64,000 bases of DNA from Luethyella okanaganae (GTDB taxonomy: Bacteria > Actinomycetota > Actinomycetes > Actinomycetales > Microbacteriaceae). Location of the stretch: contig NZ_JBHSTP010000002.1 in assembly GCF_042660285.1 (NCBI RefSeq), positions 62,001-126,000 of the forward strand, written 5' to 3'. Under the pieces are notes generated by a model. That model was not told the origin of the DNA and ran no database searches. It saw only the letters and a program-made list of their open reading frames with translations. Positions 16,080 to 23,958 of the stretch are shown piece by piece (position 1 is the stretch's first letter; every line of letters begins with the position of its first letter). The translations under genes were made by a program, and so were the position numbers.

Positions 16080-18395
16080 ATGACGACGCCCCCAGCTCGG
16101 CCCCTCACACCGGGTGGTGCCATCGAGCTTGAGATCGGTGGCATGACGTGCGCATCGTGCGCAATGCGCATCGAGAAGAAGCTGAACAAGCTCGACGGCG
16201 TGCTCGCCACCGTCAACTACGCGACCGAGAAGGCGCGGGTCACGGTCCCCACCGGATTCGACCCGGTTGTGCTCATCGGCGAGATCGAGAAGACCGGCTA
16301 CACGGCAAGCCTGCCTGCAGCACAGGGGTCGAAGCAAGCCGACTCCGAGGAGCGCCCAGACACCGAGCTCATCGCCCTCAGGCACCGCCTCATCGGCAGC
16401 GTCATTCTCTCGGCTCCCGTAATCGTGCTGGCGATGGTTCCCGCCTTCCAGTTCACGTACTGGCAGTGGCTGTCCCTCGCCCTCGCCGCGCCGGTGATCG
16501 TCTGGGCCGCATGGCCGTTTCACAAGGCCGCGTTCGCCAACCTCCGTCACGGAGCCGCGACCATGGACACCCTCATCTCGGTTGGAACCCTTGCCGCATT
16601 GCTGTGGTCCCTCTATGCGCTCTTCTTGGGCACAGCCGGGATGCCTGGTATGACGCACGCCTTCGAGCTCTCAATCGCACCAAGCGATGGCGCCGCCAAC
16701 ATCTACCTCGAGGTGGCCGCTGGTGTCACGATGTTCGTGCTCGCAGGTCGCTACTTTGAGAAGCAGTCCAAACGACAGGCCGGCGCCGCGCTTCGCGCCC
16801 TGTTAGAGCTCGGCGCCAAGGATGTCGCCGTCATCCGGGACGGCGTGGAAACCCGTGTCCTCATTGAAGACCTGAAGGTCGGCGACGAGTTCGTGGTTCG
16901 CCCGGGCGAGAAGGTTGCCACCGACGGGATCATCGTCGACGGCCGCAGCGCCGTCGACGCCTCGATGCTCACCGGCGAATCCGTGCCTGTCGAGGTCTCA
17001 GAGGGCGACCCCATAGTCGGCGCCACGGTCAACTCCGGCGGACGGCTGCTGGTGCATGCCACTCGGGTGGGGTCTGACACCCGGCTTTCGCAGATGGCGA
17101 AGCTCGTTGAAGACGCGCAGTCGGGCAAGGCCGAGGTCCAGCGTCTCGCCGACCGTGTCTCCGGCGTGTTCGTTCCGATCGTCATAGCGATCGCCGTCGC
17201 CACCCTCGCCGCGTGGCTCGGAGGAGGCTTCCCCGTCGAAGCCGCCTTCACCGCGGCGGTGGCCGTGCTCATCATCGCGTGCCCGTGTGCGCTGGGGCTC
17301 GCCACGCCGACCGCCCTGCTTGTGGGAACCGGACGGGGCGCCCAGCTCGGAATTCTCATCAAGGGCCCGGAGGTGCTCGAGTCCACACGCAAGATCGACA
17401 CCATCGTTCTCGACAAGACCGGCACCGTCACCACCGGCAAGATGACGCTGGTCGGGATCCATGTTCTAGGCGACATCGACGAGGGGCTCCTGCTTCGTAT
17501 CGCGGGCGCCATCGAGGATGCCTCCGAGCATCCGATCGCCCAAGCAATAGCCAAGGGCGCCACCCAGCGCATCGGCTCGCTGCCGACCGTCGAGTCCTTT
17601 GTGAACATCGAAGGCAAGGGCGTACAGGGCGTCGTCGGTGGCCACCTCACTCTCGTCGGCAGGGAGACATTGCTGGCCGAATGGGCCGTCGCGATCGATC
17701 CGGAGCTCAGCGTGGCCAAGGCCGACGCCGAGTCGAAGGGGCAGACCGCGGTCATGGTCGCCTGGGATGGCGCCGCCCGCGGTGTGCTGGTCGTTGCAGA
17801 CGCGATCAAGAGCACGAGCGCCGAAGCGATCGCTGAGTTGCGCAAGCTGGACCTCACCCCGGTGCTCCTCACCGGCGACAATGAGACCGTCGCCCGCGAA
17901 GTCGCCGCGCAGCTTGGGATCGATCAGGTCTTTGCCGAGGTCCTCCCCAAGCACAAGGTCGATGTGATCACCCGCCTGCAGGCAGAAGGCAAGGTCGTGG
18001 CGATGGTCGGCGACGGTGTCAACGACGCGGCGGCTCTCGCTCAGGCCGACCTCGGCCTGGCCATGGGAACGGGCACCGATGTCGCCATCGAAGCCGCAGA
18101 CCTCACCCTCGTGCGCGGCGACCTTCGTTCCGCTGCGGATGCCATCCGCCTCGCTCGCCACACACTCGGAACCATCAAGACGAATCTGTTCTGGGCCTTC
18201 GCCTACAACGTCGCGGCAATCCCCCTCGCCGCGATCGGACTGCTGAACCCCATGCTCGCTGGTGCCGCGATGGCCTTCTCCAGTGTCTTCGTGGTCGGCA
18301 ACAGCCTGCGGTTGCGATCCTTCCGCTCCCACGCTGACACCACCGGTGCCGCCTCGCAGAGCACTCCCGCTCCGCGCTCCCTCCAGAACGCATGA
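16080..18395 (+). CDS. copA: Copper-exporting P1B-type ATPase
   Basis: 771 residues. An N-terminal HMA domain with GMTCASC (Cys24, Cys27) is followed by eight membrane helices. The ion-binding CPC motif is at about 401-403 (IACPCALGLATP) and the phosphorylation motif DKTGT begins at about 445. The SEHP His motif, LTGDN and the hinge MVGDGVNDAAAL are all present. CPC plus an N-terminal HMA domain indicates Cu(I) export across the membrane. It is cotranscribed with copZ and ends in an operon with a Cys-rich protein. Confidence 0.96.
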   Translation: MTTPPARPLTPGGAIELEIGGMTCASCAMRIEKKLNKLDGVLATVNYATEKARVTVPTGFDPVVLIGEIEKTGYTASLPAAQGSKQADSEERPDTELIALRHRLIGSVILSAPVIVLAMVPAFQFTYWQWLSLALAAPVIVWAAWPFHKAAFANLRHGAATMDTLISVGTLAALLWSLYALFLGTAGMPGMTHAFELSIAPSDGAANIYLEVAAGVTMFVLAGRYFEKQSKRQAGAALRALLELGAKDVAVIRDGVETRVLIEDLKVGDEFVVRPGEKVATDGIIVDGRSAVDASMLTGESVPVEVSEGDPIVGATVNSGGRLLVHATRVGSDTRLSQMAKLVEDAQSGKAEVQRLADRVSGVFVPIVIAIAVATLAAWLGGGFPVEAAFTAAVAVLIIACPCALGLATPTALLVGTGRGAQLGILIKGPEVLESTRKIDTIVLDKTGTVTTGKMTLVGIHVLGDIDEGLLLRIAGAIEDASEHPIAQAIAKGATQRIGSLPTVESFVNIEGKGVQGVVGGHLTLVGRETLLAEWAVAIDPELSVAKADAESKGQTAVMVAWDGAARGVLVVADAIKSTSAEAIAELRKLDLTPVLLTGDNETVAREVAAQLGIDQVFAEVLPKHKVDVITRLQAEGKVVAMVGDGVNDAAALAQADLGLAMGTGTDVAIEAADLTLVRGDLRSAADAIRLARHTLGTIKTNLFWAFAYNVAAIPLAAIGLLNPMLAGAAMAFSSVFVVGNSLRLRSFRSHADTTGAASQSTPAPRSLQNA

Positions 18396-18428
18396 CCGTC
18401 ATGTTTTCACCGTTGAAGGAACACCCCT

Positions 18429-18683
18429 ATGAGCGACAGCTGCTGTGGCCACCAGGCCGCCGACACCACCGACGCCGCGATGTCAGAGTCCGCGCACAAC
18501 CTCCTCGCCACCGATGGCGCCGACGTGGCCGAATGCCCGGTCATGAAGGGGAGCATGGTGGACAAGGCAGAGGCGGAGGCCGCCGGTCTCGTACGCGAGT
18601 ATGAGGGCAAGCAGTACTGGCTCTGCTGCGCCGGATGCGGTCCCCTCTTCGACGCCAATCCCGCGCAGTACGCCACGGCTTGA
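18429..18683 (+). CDS. Cys-rich YHS-like metal-binding protein
   Basis: 84 residues. It begins SDSCCGHQ and has VAECPVMKGSMVDK, followed by REYEGKQYWLCCAGCGPLFDANP. The last part follows the YHS-domain pattern (C-x-V, then YxGKxYxFCCxxC) in which Cys residues bind metal. It lies 33 bases after copA and before a terminator, so a copper-binding or delivery role in the operon is inferred. Confidence 0.8.
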   Translation: MSDSCCGHQAADTTDAAMSESAHNLLATDGADVAECPVMKGSMVDKAEAEAAGLVREYEGKQYWLCCAGCGPLFDANPAQYATA

Positions 18684-18690
18684 GGGTGCT

Positions 18691-18719
18691 GGCGGGATGA
18701 CCCGGGTGGTCATCCCGCC
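18691..18719 (+). terminator. 12-bp hairpin ending the copper operon
   Basis: GGCGGGATGACC (18691-18702) pairs perfectly with 18708-18719 around the loop CGGGT. It begins eight bases after the last stop codon of the copper genes. Confidence 0.75.
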
Positions 18720-18835
18720 TTACCGTGTGGGCGAAGCGTGAGCGAAGGCGACCCTCTCAGCGACACCAGAACCGGCCGATAGACTTGGGGGCGCAGGCAT
18801 CCGTCAGCCGTGCCCTTGTACTGGGAGATCCACTC

Positions 18836-21175
18836 GTGACCGAAACCCCCGCCATGTCTATGACGTCAGCCCCGGGAACCCGTGGCGTCGCGGACACCGT
18901 CGAGAACGCCGCTGCGACCCCGGAGAGGGAGCAGCCCTACGCCGCGCTGGGCCTGAAGCCGGACGAGTACGCGAGGATCCGCGAGATCCTCGGCCGCCGC
19001 CCCACCTCGGGTGAGCTCGCCATGTACTCGGTCATGTGGAGCGAGCACTGCTCCTACAAGTCGTCGAAGATCTACCTGCGCCAGTTCGGCCAAAAGGTCT
19101 CCCCGGCCATGAAGAAGAACCTCATGGTGGGCATGGGAGAGAACGCCGGCGTCGTCGACGTCGGCGAGGGCTGGGCGGTCACGTTCAAGATCGAGAGCCA
19201 CAACCACCCGAGCTACATCGAACCGTTCCAGGGCGCCGCGACCGGCGTCGGCGGCATCGTGCGCGACATCATCTCGATGGGCGCCCGCCCCGTCGCGATC
19301 ATGGATGCCCTGCGCTTCGGCGCCATCGACAACGCAGACACCGCGCGCGTCGTGCACGGCGTCGTGAGCGGCATCAGCTTCTACGGCAACTGCCTCGGCC
19401 TGCCCAACATCGGCGGCGAGACCTACTTCGACTCGGTCTACCAGGCCAACCCGCTCGTCAACGCGCTCGCGGTCGGCGTACTGCGCCACGAAGATCTGCA
19501 CCTGGCCAACGCCCGCGGCGTCGGCAACAAGGTCGTGCTGTTCGGCGCCCGCACCGGCGGCGACGGCATCGGCGGAGCATCCATTCTCGCCTCCGACTCG
19601 TTCGACGAGGGCGGGCCGACCAAGCGCCCAGCCGTGCAGGTCGGCGACCCCTTCGCCGAGAAGGTGCTCATCGAGTGCTGCCTCGAGCTCTACGGAGGAG
19701 AGCTCGTCGAGGGCATCCAGGACCTCGGCGCGGCCGGCATCTCGTGCGCGACCTCCGAGCTCGCCTCCAACGGCGACGGCGGCATGCACATCGAGCTCGG
19801 GCGCGTGCTGCTGCGCGACCCCTCCCTCACCGCTGAGGAGATCCTCATGTCGGAGAGCCAGGAGCGCATGATGGCGATCGTCACGCCCGAGAAGCTCCCG
19901 GGGTTCCTGGCCGTGACCGAGAAGTGGGATGTCGAGACATCCGTGCTCGGCGAGGTGACAGACTCCGGCCGCCTCGTCATCGACTGGCACGGCGAGGAGA
20001 TCGTCAACGTCGACCCGCGCACCGTCGCGATCGATGGGCCCGTCTACGAGCGCCCCGTCGCCTACCCAAGTTGGATCGACGCGCTGCAGGCCGACTCCGC
20101 CGCGGCGCTGCCCCGTGCGACCGCACCGGATGCGCTGCGTGCCGAGATGCTGCGGCTGCTCGGCAGTGCGAACCTCGCCGACAAGGGCTGGGTCACCGGC
20201 CAGTACGACCATTACGTGCTCGGCAACACCGCGCTCTCCTTCCCCGACGACGGCGGCATGGTGCGCGTCGACGAGGAGTCCGGACTCGGCTTCGCCGTCG
20301 CGACCGACGCCAACGGCCGCTATTGCCAGCTCGACCCGAAGCAGGGTGCGCGGCTCGCCCTCGCCGAGGCGTATCGCAACGTCGCCAGCACCGGCGCCGT
20401 GCCCGTCGCCGTCTCGGACTGCCTCAACTTCGGCTCGCCGGAGAACCCCGAGGTCATGTGGCAGTTCAAAGAGGCCGTAGAAGGCCTCGCAGACGGATGC
20501 CTGGAGCTCGAGATCCCCGTCACCGGCGGCAACGTCTCCTTCTACAACCAGACCGGCGACGTGCCGATCCACCCGACCCCCGTCGTCGCCGTGCTCGGCG
20601 TGATCGACGACGTCGCTCGCCGAGTGCCCTCCGGCTGGCAGGACGACGGCCACAACATCTACCTGCTCGGCGCCACCGCGCTCGAGCTCGACGGATCGGC
20701 GTGGGCCGGCGTCGTGCACGGCCATCTCGGCGGTCGCCCGCCGGCCGTCGATCTCGCGGCCGAGGCGCGTCTCGCAGGGCTGCTGCATGCGGCATCCGTC
20801 GAAGGCCTCATCGACAGCGCCCATGACCTCGCTGACGGCGGCCTCGCCCAGGCGCTCGGTGAATCGGTGCTGCGTTTCGGCGTCGGCGCGCGCGTCTGGC
20901 TCGGCGAAGTGTGCGAGCGAGACGGCATCGACGTGTCGACCGCGCTGTTCTCGGAGTCGACTGGTCGCGTCATCGTCTCGGTGCCGCGCGAAGACGACGT
21001 GAAGTTTCGCGGTCTGTGCGAGGGACGCGACTACCCCGTGCTGCGCATCGGCGTGACGGACGCCGCCGCCGCTTGCCTCGACGTGCAGGAGCTGTTCTCC
21101 ATTCCGATCGCCGAGCTGCGCGACACGCATCGCGGCACGCTCGCCGAGCACTTCGGGGCGATCGGCGGGTCCTAG
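18836..21175 (+). CDS. purL: FGAM synthase subunit PurL
   Basis: Large subunit of formylglycinamidine synthase; 779 residues, the small PurL class that works with separate PurS and PurQ. Seen are MYSVMWSEHCSYKSSK, FKIESHNHPSYIEPFQGAATGVGGI, GGDGIGGASIL, and the second-half repeats VTGGNVSFYNQ and DLADGGLAQAL. The GTG at 18836 is chosen over the longer frame from 18725 because GGGAGA lies about eight bases upstream and TAGACT (from about 18782) can serve as -10. Confidence 0.96.
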   Translation: MTETPAMSMTSAPGTRGVADTVENAAATPEREQPYAALGLKPDEYARIREILGRRPTSGELAMYSVMWSEHCSYKSSKIYLRQFGQKVSPAMKKNLMVGMGENAGVVDVGEGWAVTFKIESHNHPSYIEPFQGAATGVGGIVRDIISMGARPVAIMDALRFGAIDNADTARVVHGVVSGISFYGNCLGLPNIGGETYFDSVYQANPLVNALAVGVLRHEDLHLANARGVGNKVVLFGARTGGDGIGGASILASDSFDEGGPTKRPAVQVGDPFAEKVLIECCLELYGGELVEGIQDLGAAGISCATSELASNGDGGMHIELGRVLLRDPSLTAEEILMSESQERMMAIVTPEKLPGFLAVTEKWDVETSVLGEVTDSGRLVIDWHGEEIVNVDPRTVAIDGPVYERPVAYPSWIDALQADSAAALPRATAPDALRAEMLRLLGSANLADKGWVTGQYDHYVLGNTALSFPDDGGMVRVDEESGLGFAVATDANGRYCQLDPKQGARLALAEAYRNVASTGAVPVAVSDCLNFGSPENPEVMWQFKEAVEGLADGCLELEIPVTGGNVSFYNQTGDVPIHPTPVVAVLGVIDDVARRVPSGWQDDGHNIYLLGATALELDGSAWAGVVHGHLGGRPPAVDLAAEARLAGLLHAASVEGLIDSAHDLADGGLAQALGESVLRFGVGARVWLGEVCERDGIDVSTALFSESTGRVIVSVPREDDVKFRGLCEGRDYPVLRIGVTDAAAACLDVQELFSIPIAELRDTHRGTLAEHFGAIGGS

Positions 21176-21444
21176 GCGGCGAAGGAGCAGGACGTGCACG
21201 TCTCCTAAGCCATGGTGACGAGCGTCCAGAGCCGGCCCGGCGATTCGTGGATGGCGACGAGCGTGCGGGCGAGGCATTCATCGAAGTGCCCGGTCAGCCG
21301 GGAGGGCGGCGCAAGCTCCTCGGCGTGGTCGAGCATCCAGCGAAGAGCTGCACGAGAACGACCTCGAAGAGACGATCGGCCAGCACTCGTTTGCCGCCCG
21401 CCTATCGATCCCGACCCTCCTCACCACCCCCAACCCCTCCCCAA
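21176..21444. other. Intergenic space after purL
   Basis: About 270 bases with no convincing frame or motif between the ends of the convergent purL and hydrolase genes. No strong hairpin was found. Confidence 0.4.
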
Positions 21445-22710
21445 CTACTCGATGTACTTGCCGGTGGTGAGATAGTCGACGGCGGCAGCAGCCTTGTCGC
21501 TCGAGTTCAACGATCCGTGGTTTCCGTCGTCGAGCGTGAAGAGCCGCCCTCCGACGGTCTCCTGAGCGTGCCGCGCCCACGCGGCCGGTGTCGTCGTCTC
21601 GGTGCGATGCGCGACCAGCTGAAGCGAACCGTCGATCCGCTTCGCCTCGACCGGCTTGGCCGTGCCCTGCCAGCCCATGCACATCGTCACGCCGGGGATG
21701 TCAGCGCTCACCGGGTGACGTGGACGCATTGTCCCCGTCGTCGGATACTCGGCTGCGCGCCGCTGGAAGTCGGCCCACTGCTGCGTGAAGTCGGTGGCGT
21801 CGGTCGTGCCATTGCAGGTGTAAGCCGTCCGGGTGAACCGCGAGAGGGTAAGGTATCCCGGGATCGCCTGGCCGTCGCCGGCCGACTCCGGCGGCATCGG
21901 GAACTCCGCCGCGGTCGCCACCAGGTCGTCGAACGCCAGCCGCATGTTGCCACGAATGTCGACGACACTGTCGAGCAGCATCCGGTCGACTCGCTCGGGG
22001 AAAGCCGAACGATACGCGATGCCGAGCTCGGTGCCCCAGGATGCGCCGTAGTAGCTGATCTTCTGCAGTCCGAGCGCCTCACGCACCCGATCGAGGTCAC
22101 GTGCCGCATTCGCCGTCGTGAGGTTGGCGAAGAACTCGGGATCGGTCTCGACGCAGCTCGCGGTGGCTTTCGCGAGCTCACCGGCGTAGATGCTCGCAGA
22201 AGACTCGGTGACAGGCTTCTCGGCCGGCGCTTCCACCTTGTCGACCGCGTCGCAGGAGCGCGCCTCCTTACCCGTGCCGCGCACGTCCATGCCGACGATC
22301 GTCCGCGTCTTGTTCAGCGACGCCATCCTCGAATACAGCAGAGCGATCGGCATCGTGCGCCCCTCCAGCCCCGGCCCGCCCGGGTTCGTGACGACCACGC
22401 CCGCCTCCGTGTCGGTCGCCGGAAGCCGGGTCAGCTGGATGCCGAGCTTGCGTCCGTCTGGCTTGCCGTAGTCGACCGGAACCTCTATCGAGGCACACTC
22501 CAGCCTCTCCCGGTCTTCCACTAGCGTCGAGGGTTGCTCGGGCAGCTCATACGCCTCCGTGACCTCCTTCAGGAAGGTGGCACAACTGCCCCACTCGACC
22601 CCGCCCGCCCGCGAAGAAGCGGACGACGCGGACACGGCGGAACAAGCGGTCAAGGTCATGGCAGCCGTCACGGTGACGGCGATGGCTGTCGGAAGGATTG
22701 CACGTTTCAT
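21445..22710 (-). CDS. Secreted alpha/beta-hydrolase lipoprotein (tripeptidyl-aminopeptidase-like)
   Basis: 421 residues with a lipoprotein signal (AIAVTVTAAMTLTAC, lipidated Cys23). Family marks are TNPGGPGLEG (oxyanion loop), the nucleophile elbow YYGASWGTELG (Ser224) and LLDSVVD. A late DDGNHGS supplies the His. The acidic residue usually found in a segment like NATHDPATP is here LVAHRTETTTPAAW, with Glu rather than Asp. The start is ATG 22710, which gives a proper signal peptide. Likely an exported peptidase or esterase; the substrate is not known. Confidence 0.85.
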   Translation of the reverse strand: MKRAILPTAIAVTVTAAMTLTACSAVSASSASSRAGGVEWGSCATFLKEVTEAYELPEQPSTLVEDRERLECASIEVPVDYGKPDGRKLGIQLTRLPATDTEAGVVVTNPGGPGLEGRTMPIALLYSRMASLNKTRTIVGMDVRGTGKEARSCDAVDKVEAPAEKPVTESSASIYAGELAKATASCVETDPEFFANLTTANAARDLDRVREALGLQKISYYGASWGTELGIAYRSAFPERVDRMLLDSVVDIRGNMRLAFDDLVATAAEFPMPPESAGDGQAIPGYLTLSRFTRTAYTCNGTTDATDFTQQWADFQRRAAEYPTTGTMRPRHPVSADIPGVTMCMGWQGTAKPVEAKRIDGSLQLVAHRTETTTPAAWARHAQETVGGRLFTLDDGNHGSLNSSDKAAAAVDYLTTGKYIE

Positions 22711-23068
22711 GCTTTCAGCCTCACAGGACGGAGGCGGAGCGCGCATCGGTCGCGAGGATGAGGGAGGGGGAGCATATGTCGGTCGCGAGGACGATAGAGG
22801 ATCGGAGCCGAGGCCACAGTGATCGGATGGCTCGTTCGCTCAGTGCTCGTTCGCTCAGTGCTCGGTTCACGGCGCAAGCGCGGCGCAGAGAATCAGCTCG
22901 ATCTCGGTGATGCTGCTGGCGGTCAGCGACCGCCGCTCGCGCCGAGGGCATCCAGCATAGAAGGCATCCAGCATATGAGTACCGCCCTTTCGCGGTTCTG
23001 TCCCTACTGAAGCCTGTCCCTGCTGAAGGGGGAACACTCCGACTGGGCCGGACGAGGTGCCGCGCGTG
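22711..23068. other. Non-coding boundary region with short tandem duplications
   Basis: No credible gene. Several imperfect direct duplications are visible: CTCGTTCGCTCAGTG twice near 22840-22865, GGCATCCAGCATA twice near 22950-22975, and CTGTCCCTNCTGAAG twice near 22998-23030. This is the left edge of the CRISPR island. Confidence 0.5.
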
Positions 23069-23158
23069 GGATCATCCCCACATGAAATGGGGAGCACTTG
23101 TCGCCCCGTTGGCCTTCGCACCGGTCGTTTGCGTCATCCCCGCGTGAGCGGGGAGCAC
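23069..23158 (-). CRISPR. Degenerate two-repeat mini-array upstream of cas3
   Basis: 23069-23097 is a repeat with a changed loop (GGATCATCCCC, then ACATGAAAT, then GGGGAGCAC; one base longer than the main repeat). 23131-23158 is a repeat altered only at positions 2-3 (GCGTCATCCCC...). They enclose a 33-base spacer (23098-23130), the same length as in the main array. Orientation is the same as the main array. It lies 800 bases upstream of cas3 and looks like the remnant of an older array. Confidence 0.85.
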
Positions 23159-23198
23159 TTCCTTGCGAAACCAGTAGCTCGCGTCTTACGTTGGGCGC

Positions 23199-23495
23199 AT
23201 GAGACACCTGATTGCCGCCGTTGCCATCGTCGGTCTATTGTCCGGATGCGCGTTCCCACAACCACCTGACGATGATACGGACGAGTCGCCGCCACCTACT
23301 AAGACCACCGAGCCCGACCAGCGGTCCATCGGGTCCGAGTTCGTCGGCAGCGGATCCTTCGTTTCGGGCGTCGACATCCAGCCAGGTGTGTAGTCGAAGC
23401 CGAACGGCCTGACGGTGAATCGCATCACCGGAGCCGTCACTCCCATTGACAAAATGGATGCGCCGCTGCCTGGGGCACCGCAGTCAAGTCATTAA
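23199..23495 (+). pseudogene. Small lipoprotein interrupted by an in-frame stop
   Basis: MRHLIAAVAIVGLLSGC is a lipoprotein signal with the lipobox LSGC; an acidic Pro/Thr-rich linker and GSEFVGSGSFVSGVDIQPGV follow. A TAG at 23391-23393 ends it at 64 residues, but the same frame continues SKPNGLTVNRITGAVTPID to a TAA at 23493-23495. The VGxDIxPG(x)Y-type segment is seen in small actinobacterial lipoproteins. It is either truncated or still secreted as a 64-residue lipopeptide. Confidence 0.5.
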
Positions 23496-23529
23496 GTCTA
23501 CGCAGTTGGATCTTTTGCGGCTCGTCGGC

Positions 23530-23601
23530 TACAAGCCCAGAGACAACTACAAGCCCAGAGACAACTACAAACACAGAAACAACTACAAACACAGAGACAA
23601 G
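23530..23601. repeat. 18-bp tandem repeat, four copies
   Basis: Units start at 23530, 23548, 23566 and 23584. The first two are identical (TACAAGCCCAGAGACAAC); the last two carry AACACAG variants. The length is a multiple of three, so any reading frame is kept. No gene could be supported here. Confidence 0.9.
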
Positions 23602-23958
23602 CAGGTAGTTCGCCCTCTTGCTTTCATCCGCGAACACAGATCTCATGCGGTTCGACGCCCCGAACAATGAACAATCAAGCTCCGGAAGCAGCCGTAGCAT
23701 TGTTAGGCATCCTGTCTTGTTTCTGCGCCGCGGCGCAGGTGATCCATTGTGTGCTAGTGGGATGCGGTGCTCCCTGCCTACGCGGGGTTCTGAGAGTTGA
23801 AACTGCCCCATGGAGTAAGTCAATTCTGCAGGCGCGTTGGAGGTCAAGCCAATAATCCAAGTTGTGAGCTTGTGGGATAATGTAAGGGCGAACTTGAGCT
23901 AGCCGTCGCACATCATCTCTGCTACCGTGAACGCATCACCCCCCGTCTAAAGGCCAGG
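23602..23958. other. Region upstream of the cas operon
   Basis: About 360 bases with no gene; more A+T-rich than the flanks, as expected for promoter DNA. AAAGG lies seven to nine bases before the cas3 ATG. No clear -35/-10 pair could be chosen. Confidence 0.4.

Noticed and set aside
18866..21277. 803-codon minus-strand ORF opposite purL
   Set aside because: Composition typical of an antisense frame; purL is unmistakable on the other strand.
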